From NCBI GenBank assembly GCA_036396795.1, contig DASWKF010000017.1, positions 124,001-188,000 of the forward strand: 64,000 bases of DNA. Reading direction: 5' to 3'. The first letter of the stretch is position 1, and every line of letters starts with the position of its first letter. Under the pieces are notes generated by a model. The model worked only from the letters and a program-made list of their open reading frames with translations, was not told the origin of the DNA and searched no databases. Position numbers and translations under genes: made by a program. Source of the DNA: JAHEEM01 sp036396795 (GTDB taxonomy: Bacteria; Pseudomonadota; Gammaproteobacteria; Steroidobacterales; Rariloculaceae). Shown one piece after another: positions 25,926 to 33,591 of this stretch.

Positions 25926-25950
25926 GGCCCGGGCAGGCCTACAGTAGGAT
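25922..25950 (+). promoter_or_regulatory. candidate sigma70 promoter of the rpsF operon
   Basis: TTGAGG (-35) and TAGGAT (-10) are separated by exactly 17 bases, with a GC-rich discriminator (GGCGCGCCC) just downstream, as in growth-rate/stringent-controlled ribosomal promoters. The -35 box overlaps the rlmB stop codon. A similar TACAGTAG-A-T-GCGCG stretch occurs before rpsP (37812-37828). Confidence 0.5.
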
Positions 25951-25997
25951 GGCGCGCCCAGATTAACAAATACTCCTTGCCTCACTGGTGTTGCTCA

Positions 25998-26024
25998 GGA
26001 GGCTTTTAACCGAGAGGAGCCTCG
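25998..26024 (+). promoter_or_regulatory. candidate S6:S18 autoregulatory leader of rpsF
   Basis: GAGGCT (25999-26004) pairs perfectly with AGCCTC (26018-26023). The intervening loop carries an unpaired ACCG (26009-26012), and the right arm contains the ribosome-binding GAGGAG just before the TTG start. A CCG-bearing bulge next to the rpsF ribosome site is the known S6:S18-binding motif. Folding here would hide the ribosome site. Inferred from sequence only. Confidence 0.45.
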
Positions 26025-26025
26025 A

Positions 26026-26550
26026 TTGAGACACTACGAAGTCGTGTTTCTGGTCCATCCTGACCAGAGCGAACAAGTCCCTGCGATGATGGAGCGGTAC
26101 CGCCGCATGATCGAAGCGGCCGGCGGCGCCGTTCACCGCGAGGAGGATTGGGGCAGGCGTCAGCTCGCCCATTCGATCTCCAAAGTTCACAAGGCCCACT
26201 ATTTGCTGCTCAATATCGAATGTGGGCAGGACACGCTCAATGAGCTGACGGGCGCGTTCCGTTTCAACGATGCGGTGCTGCGCCACCTCGTGATCAAGCG
26301 TACCGAGGCGATCACCGAGGCCTCGCACATGGCCAAGGCTGAAGAAGAGGAGAAGGCCAGGGACGCGCAAGCGGCCGCCGACGCCGCTCGCGCGCGCGGG
26401 CCGGGTCGTGCAAAGACCTCCGAGCGGAGGGCGGACGACGACAGCGAGTCGCGAGACGAGGATACGGGTGGCGACGTCGCCGCGGGCTTCGACGACGATG
26501 CCGGCGCGGATGACGCTAGCGACGACGCTAGCGACAACGAGGAGAAGTAG
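26026..26550 (+). CDS. rpsF: 30S ribosomal protein S6
   Basis: 174 residues from a TTG start with GAGAGGAGC upstream; the start MRHYEVVFLVHPDQSEQVPAM fits S6 exactly. The conserved core (to about residue 100) contains EDWGRRQLAHSISKVHKAHYLLLNIE and LRHLVIKRTEA. A long charged tail follows: a Lys/Glu/Ala-rich helix, then an acidic Asp/Ser-rich end. This makes it far longer than E. coli S6 (about 131-135 aa). It binds S18 in the platform of the small subunit. First gene of the rpsF-rpsR-DUF2232-rplI run. Confidence 0.96.
   Translation: MRHYEVVFLVHPDQSEQVPAMMERYRRMIEAAGGAVHREEDWGRRQLAHSISKVHKAHYLLLNIECGQDTLNELTGAFRFNDAVLRHLVIKRTEAITEASHMAKAEEEEKARDAQAAADAARARGPGRAKTSERRADDDSESRDEDTGGDVAAGFDDDAGADDASDDASDNEEK
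26509..26536 (+). repeat. 12-base direct repeat in the S6 acidic tail
   Basis: The unit GACGCTAGCGAC occurs twice in immediate succession, encoding DDASDDASD in the S6 tail. Small in-frame slippage here would change tail length without a frameshift. Confidence 0.6.
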
Positions 26551-26552
26551 GC

Positions 26553-26777
26553 ATGGCGCGCTATTTTCGACGCAAGAAGTTTTGCCGTTTCACGGCCGAG
26601 GGCGTCAAGGAGATCGACTATAAGGATCTCACCACGCTCAAGGCTTACATCAGCGAGACCGGGAAGATCGTTCCGAGCCGGATTACCGGCACCAAGGCCC
26701 ACTACCAGCGACAGCTTGCGACTGCGATCAAGCGCGCCCGTTACTTGGCGTTACTGCCCTACACGGACCAGCATTGA
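26553..26777 (+). CDS. rpsR: 30S ribosomal protein S18
   Basis: 74 residues, the normal size. MARYFRRKKFCRFTAEGVKEIDYKD, SRITGTKAHYQRQLATAIKRARYLALLPY are the invariant S18 blocks. It starts 2 bases after the S6 stop. It pairs with S6 on the ribosome and probably in the leader-binding complex. Confidence 0.98.
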   Translation: MARYFRRKKFCRFTAEGVKEIDYKDLTTLKAYISETGKIVPSRITGTKAHYQRQLATAIKRARYLALLPYTDQH

Positions 26778-26808
26778 GCCGCGGCATGGCTCGGTTCAAC
26801 CCGGTGTC

Positions 26809-27684
26809 GTGACCGCCTTCGTCTTATGGCTGTTGCAGCGCCGCTATCGGCTGATCATCCTGGCGATTGCCGTGGCGCCGATGATCCCGTTGTTGTCGGC
26901 CGCGTTGATGACGCTGGAGACACTGCGTCGCGGCCCGAACCAGGGGCTCTTGAGCGCGGCTTTCGGCCTCGCCGGCGTGCTTGTGCTCGGAGGCGTCGTC
27001 GGCACCGATCTCTCTGTGCTCGCGCCGGTCGGCGGCTTGACGATGTTGTCCGGCACCGCGCTCGGCTCGATCATCGGCTGGACGCAGTCCTTGACCCTGG
27101 CGTTTCAGGCGAGCCTGCTTGTCTGCGTGCTCGGCGTGGTCGCGGCGCTCTTCGTGTGGCCGGACCCGGGCGCGTTGATCGGCCCGCGCCTCGATTCGCT
27201 GCTCGCGGTATTGGAGGGCAACGGCGCCTCCCCGGAGCAGCTCGAAGCGTTGGCGCAGCTCGGCGGCGTGTTTTTCGGGCTGCTGGCGGCCGCAATCTTC
27301 GCCCAGGTCGTCGTTGCGGCGATACTCGGCTATTGGTGGGCCAGCCTGGCCGGGACCGAGGGGCAGCCAGGCAGCGATTTTCGCAGCCTGCGCCTCGGCA
27401 AGCTCTTAGGCATTCCCGCGACCTTGCTGATGGCCTCGAGCCTGTTGCTGTCCACGCCGGTGGTGCAGAACCTGTTTCCGGTCGCGCTGTTCGGGTTCTG
27501 TTTCCAGGGGCTTGCGGTGACGCATGCCTGGGCCCACGCCAAGCGTTGGAATCCGGCGATCTTACTGCTTGTTTATCTTTTGCTCGTGAGCCCGCTGACG
27601 GCCGTGATGATATTGGTTCTCGGCTCCATGGGCCTGACGGATAATTGGATCAATCTGCGGGCGCCGCTGCGCCCGGTCGCTTGA
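26809..27684 (+). CDS. DUF2232 family membrane protein (YybS-like)
   Basis: 291 residues from a GTG (MTAFVLWLLQRRYRL); longer in-frame starts overlap rpsR. About eight hydrophobic segments, with a short charged stretch at about residues 118-140 (GPRLDSLLAVLEGNGASPEQLE). Members of this family sit between rpsR and rplI in many Xanthomonadales-type and other proteobacteria; the function is unknown. The position is the best evidence. Confidence 0.78.
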   Translation: MTAFVLWLLQRRYRLIILAIAVAPMIPLLSAALMTLETLRRGPNQGLLSAAFGLAGVLVLGGVVGTDLSVLAPVGGLTMLSGTALGSIIGWTQSLTLAFQASLLVCVLGVVAALFVWPDPGALIGPRLDSLLAVLEGNGASPEQLEALAQLGGVFFGLLAAAIFAQVVVAAILGYWWASLAGTEGQPGSDFRSLRLGKLLGIPATLLMASSLLLSTPVVQNLFPVALFGFCFQGLAVTHAWAHAKRWNPAILLLVYLLLVSPLTAVMILVLGSMGLTDNWINLRAPLRPVA

Positions 27685-27702
27685 GGTTAGGAGTAGGCGG
27701 CT

Positions 27703-28203
27703 ATGGACGTCATTCTGTTGGAAAAAGTGGAAAACATCGGTGGCATAGGCGACCAGGTGAGCGTAAAGCCCGGTTATGCGAGAAACTATTTGATTCCGCA
27801 AGGCAAGGCCGCGCTCGCGACACCGGAGAACATCGCCAAGCTCGAAAGCCGCCGCGCGGAGCTCGAGACAAAGGCTCAGGCGGAGCTTGACGCCGCGAAA
27901 GCACGGGGCGCCAAGCTCGAGGGCCAAGTCTTGTATCTGAAGAGCAATGCCGGACCGGAAGGCAAGCTGTTCGGCTCGATCGGCACGATCGATATCGCCG
28001 AGGCCTGCGAGGCTTTGGGGGTTCCGGTCGAGCGCAGCGAGGTTCGTCTGCCCGAGGGGCCGTTGCGGGTCGTCGGCGAGCATCCGATCGAGCTGCATCT
28101 GCATTTCGATGTCAACGTCGCAATGACGGTCGTCATCGAAGCGAGCGAGGTCGTGGATCCGGAGCCCCGAGACGAGGAAGAGACCAACGACACCGAGGAG
28201 TGA
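27703..28203 (+). CDS. rplI: 50S ribosomal protein L9
   Basis: 166 residues. MDVILLEKVENIGGIGDQVSV, PGYARNYLIPQGKA, then the long connecting helix and a C-terminal domain with KLFGSIGTIDIAEA and LHFDVNVAMTVVIEA. An acidic tail (about 17 residues) extends past the usual end. It binds 23S rRNA near the L1 stalk and helps reading-frame maintenance. The ribosome site GGTTAGGAG lies upstream of the ATG. Confidence 0.97.
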   Translation: MDVILLEKVENIGGIGDQVSVKPGYARNYLIPQGKAALATPENIAKLESRRAELETKAQAELDAAKARGAKLEGQVLYLKSNAGPEGKLFGSIGTIDIAEACEALGVPVERSEVRLPEGPLRVVGEHPIELHLHFDVNVAMTVVIEASEVVDPEPRDEEETNDTEE

Positions 28204-28250
28204 TGCCGGCGCGGCTATGCTAAGCTCGATCGAAACGAGGCCGGCAGGGC

Positions 28251-29648
28251 ATGGTTGAAGCGATCGCAAAGTCGAAGCAGGCCGCGGCACATACCGAGGC
28301 CTTGCGCCTGCCGCCGCATTCCGTCGAAGCCGAGCAGTCAGTGCTCGGCGGAGTCATGCTCGATCCTTCGGCCTGGGACCAAATCGCCGACATCGTCACC
28401 AGGGAAGATTTCTATCGCGCCGATCACCGGCTCATTTTCACGGCGATAGAGCAGCTCACGGGGCGCGACCAGCCGCCGGACGCGCTGACGGTCAGCGAGC
28501 ACCTCGACCGCCAGGGCGAGCTCGCCGCTGCCGGCGGTCTCGCGTATCTGTCGCAGCTCGTCCGCGACGTGCCCAGCGCCGCCAACGTGCGCGCTTACGC
28601 AGGCATCGTGCGCGACCGCGCGATGCTGCGGCAGCTCATCGCGATCGGCGGCGCCATCGCGGCCAGCGTCCATGACGAGGAGGGCAGAACAGTCGAGGAG
28701 CTCGTCGATCTCGCCGAGCAGCGCGTGTTCGAGATCGCTGATCACGGGAAGAGGCGAAGTCGGGGATTTACTCCTTTGAGCGTGCTTACGTCAAAGGCGA
28801 TAGATCGGATAGATCTTCTGTATCACTCTACCGAGGAGATAACGGGAGTCCCAACGGGTTTTAAGAAGATGGACGAGATGACCGCCGGTATGCAGCGCGG
28901 CGACCTCATCATTATCGCTGGGCGTCCGTCGATGGGTAAGACCACGTTGGCAATGAATATCGCCGAGAACGCTGCCATTGGGCATAAGGTGCCAACGGCG
29001 ATTTTCAGCATGGAAATGTCTGCGGAGCAGTTGACCATGCGTATGATTGGCTCAAATGGGCGCATCAATCAGGCGCATTTGCGCACGGGCAATCTAACCG
29101 ATGATGACTGGTCCCGCATCGACTCGGCCGTGTCGCTGATGTCGACTGCGCCGATCTTCGTCGACGACGCTCCGGCGCTGACGCCGACGGAGGTCCGCGC
29201 ACGCGCCAGGCGGCTCAAACGCGAGCACGGTTTGGGGCTGATCGTGGTCGACTATCTCCAGCTCATGCAGGTCGCCGGCACGAAGGAAAACCGCGCCACG
29301 GAGATCTCGGAGATTTCGAGATCCTTGAAGGCCCTGGCCAGGGAGCTCGACCTTCCGGTGATCGCGCTATCGCAGCTCAATCGCAGCGTCGAGCAGCGCG
29401 AAAGCAAGAAACCGGTCATGTCTGATCTTCGCGAATCCGGTGCGATAGAGCAGGACGCAGACCTGATTGTCTTTATTTATCGAGACGAGGTTTATGACCC
29501 GGAAACACCGCGCAAGGGATACGCGGATATCATCATCGGGAAGCAGCGCAACGGCCCAATCGGAGACTTTGAGCTGACGTTCCTCGCGGCCTCAACGAGA
29601 TTCGAGAATCCCGTTTCCGAGGCCTACGGAGAGGGCGTACTGGGCTAG
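28251..29648 (+). CDS. dnaB: replicative DNA helicase DnaB
   Basis: 465 residues, full length. N-terminal primase-interacting domain (LPPHSVEAEQSVLGGVMLDP; about residues 17-120), linker, then the RecA-like domain with Walker A GRPSMGKTT (about 224), Walker B LIVVDYLQLM (about 331), an arginine-finger region and end motifs FIYRDEVY and IIGKQRNGPIG. No intein is present at the P-loop or elsewhere. Base composition is uneven: the stretches encoding about residues 165-285 and 385-445 are only about 50-55% GC by hand count, against about 62% or more around them. It is convergent with the FHA gene; no alr follows. Confidence 0.97.
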   Translation: MVEAIAKSKQAAAHTEALRLPPHSVEAEQSVLGGVMLDPSAWDQIADIVTREDFYRADHRLIFTAIEQLTGRDQPPDALTVSEHLDRQGELAAAGGLAYLSQLVRDVPSAANVRAYAGIVRDRAMLRQLIAIGGAIAASVHDEEGRTVEELVDLAEQRVFEIADHGKRRSRGFTPLSVLTSKAIDRIDLLYHSTEEITGVPTGFKKMDEMTAGMQRGDLIIIAGRPSMGKTTLAMNIAENAAIGHKVPTAIFSMEMSAEQLTMRMIGSNGRINQAHLRTGNLTDDDWSRIDSAVSLMSTAPIFVDDAPALTPTEVRARARRLKREHGLGLIVVDYLQLMQVAGTKENRATEISEISRSLKALARELDLPVIALSQLNRSVEQRESKKPVMSDLRESGAIEQDADLIVFIYRDEVYDPETPRKGYADIIIGKQRNGPIGDFELTFLAASTRFENPVSEAYGEGVLG

Positions 29649-29658
29649 TCCGGCAAGC

Positions 29659-29673
29659 GCGGCGGCTCGCCGC
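29659..29673. terminator. hairpin in the dnaB / FHA convergent gap
   Basis: GCGGCG and CGCCGC form a 6-bp stem with a 3-base loop, filling the 25-base gap between two convergent genes. There is no T-run, so it would act as a weak bidirectional terminator or 3'-end stabiliser. Confidence 0.4.
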
Positions 29674-30462
29674 TCAGTTGACGAAGAACCCCATTTTCAC
29701 GCCGGCGAGCTGAATGACGTCGTTGTCTTCGAGCTTGCGCGCCTGTGGACCGATCGGTTGGCCGTTGACCTTCGGATAATCGTCCGGCTTACCGCTCTCG
29801 ACGTGCACGATGTAGTAGCCCTCGGAGCGGCGCGTTACGGCCGCGACTTGAACGCCCGGGCGGCCTAAAGTCGTAAGTGCTTTGGTCAAATCGAGCTCGC
29901 GGCCGGCAAACGTTCCGGATAACACCTGCAGCTTGGCTCTCGGCAACACCGGCGCCGCCTGCTCGTCGACGTTTTGGGTGCTCGTCGGGGAGAATCGCTT
30001 GGAAGCAGTGCCAAGCGCAGCCGGGCGGCTGCCCGGTGCCGCAGCCCTGCCGCCGCTGGCGGCGGCTTCGGCGGCGCGCGCGACCTTGGCGATCTGCTCC
30101 TCCATCCTGCCGCTCGGCTCGATGACCATGGTTTTCTCGAATTCGTCCTGCTGACCGCCGGCGGCTTCCTCGGCCTGATCATCCACGTAGCGCAGCTGGT
30201 GGTGCCCGGCCGTGATCACGTCGCCGTGCTGCAGCGCGTGCTTCTTGATGAGCTTGCCGTTGACGTAAGTGCCGTTGGTGCTGTTGAGATCCTCGAGGAA
30301 CGAGTCGTTGAGAATGTTGATGATCAACGAGTGATGCCCGCTAACGGCCGCATTGTCGATACGGATGTCGTTGTCCGGCAGACGCCCGATGGTATAGCGC
30401 TCCTTGGTCATGTTGTACTCGGCCAGGGTTTGCCCATCTAAACTCAGTATCAAACGTGCCAT
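29674..30462 (-). CDS. protein with two FHA domains
   Basis: 262 residues, cytoplasmic. Domain 1 (about residues 1-95): YTIGRLPDNDIRID, a SGHHSLI strand and DLNSTNGTYVNG, the classic phosphothreonine-binding FHA motifs. A low-complexity Ala/Gly/Pro linker follows (about 115-165). Domain 2 (about 172-262) resembles FHA (TTLGRPGVQVAAVTRRSEGYYI, YPKVNGQPIG, DNDVIQLAGVKMGFF) but lacks the Ser/His of the binding loop, so it may be structural. It reads in the same direction as, and 14 bases after, the PP2C gene, and forms a reader/eraser/writer set with the kinase. Confidence 0.88.
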   Translation of the reverse strand: MARLILSLDGQTLAEYNMTKERYTIGRLPDNDIRIDNAAVSGHHSLIINILNDSFLEDLNSTNGTYVNGKLIKKHALQHGDVITAGHHQLRYVDDQAEEAAGGQQDEFEKTMVIEPSGRMEEQIAKVARAAEAAASGGRAAAPGSRPAALGTASKRFSPTSTQNVDEQAAPVLPRAKLQVLSGTFAGRELDLTKALTTLGRPGVQVAAVTRRSEGYYIVHVESGKPDDYPKVNGQPIGPQARKLEDNDVIQLAGVKMGFFVN

Positions 30463-30476
30463 CGTATTCGTTCCGA

Positions 30477-31301
30477 TTATCCAAACAGGTTACGAACTCT
30501 AGCCAGCAGCCCCGCATTGGCGGGGAATGCGTCCATCACGCGCACCAGCACGACCGAGACGTTGTCCCGCCCCCCGTTGTCGTTGGCGAGCTTGATGAGC
30601 TGCTGGCCGATTGTATCAATATTATTGTTAAACGTGCTGATCGTTAGGTGGATATCCTCGTCCTCGACCATGTCGGGCAGGCCGTCGGAGCACATCAGGA
30701 TGTAATCGTCCTTCTCGACGTCGACCTCCTGCACCTCCACCTCGACGTTCGGTTCCACGCCCAAGGCTCGGGTGACGTAGTTCCGGTTGGTCGATCGCTG
30801 AGCTTCCTCCTGGGAATAGAAGCCGCGGTCGACGAGCTCCTGGAGCAGCGAATGATCCATGGTAATCTGCTCGAAGCGATTGTCCCGCATCCGGTAAAGC
30901 CTCGAGTCACCGACATGCGCGATCGACACGCGATTGTCGTAGAACAGGCAAGCGACCAAAGTCGTGCCCATGCCTTCGCATTGCGGTTGTGATTTTGCTG
31001 TTTGGTTGATGATCTTGTTGGCTCTGTGGACGGCGTCGCGGAGCACGATCGTCTGCCGCATGTAGCCGGTGCCGGACTCGATGTCCGAGCGGTCTTCGCG
31101 CTCGCAGGCCTCCGAGACCAGATCGATGATGGTCTTGACCGCGATGCCGCTCGCGACCTCGCCGGCGTTGTAGCCTCCCATGCCGTCGGCAAGCACCCAA
31201 AGACCGATCTCCTGGACGCAACCGATCGCATCCTCGTTGTGATCTCTGACCCTGCCGGTGTCACTGAGCTCGATGTGGGTGAACTTGTTTTTCAGGCTCA
31301 T
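30477..31301 (-). CDS. PP2C-family protein phosphatase (Stp1-like)
   Basis: 274 residues. PP2C metal motifs: RVRDHNEDAIG, VLADGMGGYNAGEVAS, VAHVGDSRLYRMRD, LMCSDGLPDMVEDEDI and GGRDNVSVVLVRV. It is expected to dephosphorylate Ser/Thr targets of the neighbouring kinase, probably including the FHA protein or the kinase itself. A coding stretch near its C-terminal third (around 30600-30660) is notably AT-rich. The ATG lies 20 bases downstream of the kinase stop. Confidence 0.92.
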   Translation of the reverse strand: MSLKNKFTHIELSDTGRVRDHNEDAIGCVQEIGLWVLADGMGGYNAGEVASGIAVKTIIDLVSEACEREDRSDIESGTGYMRQTIVLRDAVHRANKIINQTAKSQPQCEGMGTTLVACLFYDNRVSIAHVGDSRLYRMRDNRFEQITMDHSLLQELVDRGFYSQEEAQRSTNRNYVTRALGVEPNVEVEVQEVDVEKDDYILMCSDGLPDMVEDEDIHLTISTFNNNIDTIGQQLIKLANDNGGRDNVSVVLVRVMDAFPANAGLLARVRNLFG

Positions 31302-31321
31302 TGGGAGACTCTGCCCGTGCT

Positions 31322-33433
31322 CTAGCCGCCGGCTCTTGCGGGGACCGCGCGTAATGCGCGGGCCATCTCGCCGCCCGTCTGATAGCGGTCCGCCGGCTGC
31401 TTGGCGAGCGCGCGATCGAGAATCTCATCTAGGTCGGGGGGCAGGTCAGCTCGAATCGTCGTCACAGGAACATGAGGTTCGTTGGTAATCACGAACATGA
31501 GTTGAGTCATCGAGGTTCCCCGGAAGGGCAAGAGACTAGTCAGCAACTGGTATAGATTAACGCCCAACGCGAATAAGTCGGTGTGCCCGTTCACATTTTC
31601 CCCTTGAAGCTGCTCCGGGGACATGTACGAAGGCGTCCCGAGAACGATGCCCGTTCGAGTCCGGCTCACATCCATCAGCCGTGCGATCCCAAAGTCAGTG
31701 ATCTTCAACGAATCCGTGGCAGAATCATACATAATATTGGCGGGCTTGATATCCCTGTGCACGACGTTCTGGCTGTGAGCATAGGCAAGCGCGTCGGCGG
31801 TGCGGGCCAGCAAGTCGAGCACCATCGGAATCGGCAGCAGCGTCTCTTTCTCGCAATGGTCGCTCAGGTGTATGCCGCAGACGTACTCCATGGCGATGTA
31901 GGCGACGCCGCTTTCCTCGCCGACGTCGTAGATCGTGACGATGGAGGGGTGACTCAAGCGCCCGGCCGTCTCGGCCTCGCGGACGAATCGCCCGCGTGCC
32001 TCCTCCGCATAGCCGGGATCCAGCTCCTTCTCGAAGTGAATCGCCTTGATGGCGACGATGCGGTTGATCGCGGGGTCCCGACCGAGGTAGACCACGCCCA
32101 TCGCGCCGCGGCCGAGCCTGCCAAGTATCTGATAGCGGCCCAGGGTCTTGGGCATGTCGACGCCATGCGACGGACCCTGCTCCCGGCACGAGGCTGCGAC
32201 CAGGCGCGCGGTGACGTCCTTGAAGCCGGCGTGGGCCTGCGCCATGCGATGGAAGAGGTCGGCGGCCTTCCGCGGCTCACCTTTGCCGGCCAGGGCATCG
32301 GCAAGCTCATAGAGATCGCCGAGCACGTCTTGGCGTATCGGCAGTCTCCTATAGACGGCCCAAGCCTGCTCGAGCGCGCCGGCGGACGCGAGGCGGCGTG
32401 CGTCCAGCAGCGTCTGATCTCCCGCGCCCCCGGCCAGCGCCGGCGCGGCTCTGCCACGGTCGCGGCTTGGGGTCAAACCGCTCAGCGCGAGCACCAGCAG
32501 GCTCGGGGCGGCGACCGGCAGCCACACGCCGGCTGCGGTAAATCCGAGAGCGCCCGCGGCCTGCAGGCCCAAAGCGCTGCCGATTGGGGCCAGCATCGTG
32601 CCCATGAGGCTCGGCGGTGCAAAGGCGATGGCCGCGACACAGGCCGCGCCGAGCAACCAAGCCAGGGCGTCCAACCATGGCCCGGTTCTGACCCGGTGCT
32701 CCAGGCGGTATCCGGCCAAGCCGTGGGCGAGCAGCTCGGCGGGTGCAAGCGATCCCACCGGGGTCGGATACGGGGTCGCCTCGAGATCCCCGACGATGAC
32801 GATCTTGTCCCTCAGGGCGTTGGGCTGGCCGCCGATCTCGTCGATGCCGATGGGCGCGAACGCGTCACGGTCGAAGAAGCGCAGCCAACGCCGGCCGAAG
32901 CGGTCCGCCTCGACGTCCTCGAGCCTGAGCACTGTCGCTCCGCGGCCTGCGTGCGCGGCGGGATTGGCCTTAAGCCAAGCGGCCGCCGCGAATGCCAGCG
33001 AGGGGGTGGGTGGGGCGCCGCCGAGAGAAGGGCGCTCGAAGCGAACCGTGCCGTCGATATCGGCGCGCGTCCAGAGGTAGCCGCCGTCACGCCAGGCGGT
33101 TTCCCGCAATATCGGCATCGCCGCCGAGGCGACGGCCACCGGCCCGAGGGCAGCTCCCTTGCCTGGCAGGCTCGGCTTGTCGGCCAGCGTCGTGACTACG
33201 AGCCGGGCCGACTGCCAGGCCGCGGTCTCGAGCAGCGCCGTGTGCGAGCCCGCGCCGTGCACCTCGACGACGAGCATGTCTGTCGGTGCCGTCGGCGGAG
33301 CGAGGCGCGTCCAGAGGTCGAAAAGGGCGCGATCCAGCCTCTGAGGCAGCTCCAGCGGTGGCAGGCTCAACGCTCCGAGCAGGAGCAGGCCGAGCGATAG
33401 GATTTTCGGGATCGCTAAACGCAAGCTCAGCAC
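31322..33433 (-). CDS. transmembrane CHASE2-domain Ser/Thr protein kinase
   Basis: 703 residues from a GTG giving MLSLRLAIPKILSLGLLLLGAL (first membrane helix). Residues about 25-290 form a periplasmic CHASE2 sensor (LDRALFDLWTRLAPP, LRDKIVIVGDL), followed by about three transmembrane helices (about 300-375) and a short helical-repeat-like linker. The kinase domain (about 432-695) has a GRGAMGVVYLG loop, VAIKAIH lysine, HRDIKPANIMYD catalytic loop (about 559), DFGIARLMD and GTPSYMSPEQ. The activating signal for CHASE2 is unknown. With the PP2C and FHA genes downstream it makes a complete phospho-signalling unit. It diverges from radA. Confidence 0.9.
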   Translation of the reverse strand: MLSLRLAIPKILSLGLLLLGALSLPPLELPQRLDRALFDLWTRLAPPTAPTDMLVVEVHGAGSHTALLETAAWQSARLVVTTLADKPSLPGKGAALGPVAVASAAMPILRETAWRDGGYLWTRADIDGTVRFERPSLGGAPPTPSLAFAAAAWLKANPAAHAGRGATVLRLEDVEADRFGRRWLRFFDRDAFAPIGIDEIGGQPNALRDKIVIVGDLEATPYPTPVGSLAPAELLAHGLAGYRLEHRVRTGPWLDALAWLLGAACVAAIAFAPPSLMGTMLAPIGSALGLQAAGALGFTAAGVWLPVAAPSLLVLALSGLTPSRDRGRAAPALAGGAGDQTLLDARRLASAGALEQAWAVYRRLPIRQDVLGDLYELADALAGKGEPRKAADLFHRMAQAHAGFKDVTARLVAASCREQGPSHGVDMPKTLGRYQILGRLGRGAMGVVYLGRDPAINRIVAIKAIHFEKELDPGYAEEARGRFVREAETAGRLSHPSIVTIYDVGEESGVAYIAMEYVCGIHLSDHCEKETLLPIPMVLDLLARTADALAYAHSQNVVHRDIKPANIMYDSATDSLKITDFGIARLMDVSRTRTGIVLGTPSYMSPEQLQGENVNGHTDLFALGVNLYQLLTSLLPFRGTSMTQLMFVITNEPHVPVTTIRADLPPDLDEILDRALAKQPADRYQTGGEMARALRAVPARAGG

Positions 33434-33591
33434 CCCATCATGGGTATCCAGTGTCGGTGGTAGAGAAAGTATGCCAGTTGTCCCGGATCGCCCCTGTGAT
33501 CCAGGACGCTTTTCCAGCGCAATTTCAAGGATTCTCGAGCCGCGACCGCCGCCTCGGCGATGTGCTCGGCGGGCGATGCTATGCTTGCCCG

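Noticed and set aside
31583..33400. Long + strand open frame opposite the kinase gene
   Set aside because: It is the antisense of a clear CHASE2-kinase gene; low-complexity Arg/Gln/His-rich translation with no family resemblance, a by-product of high GC.
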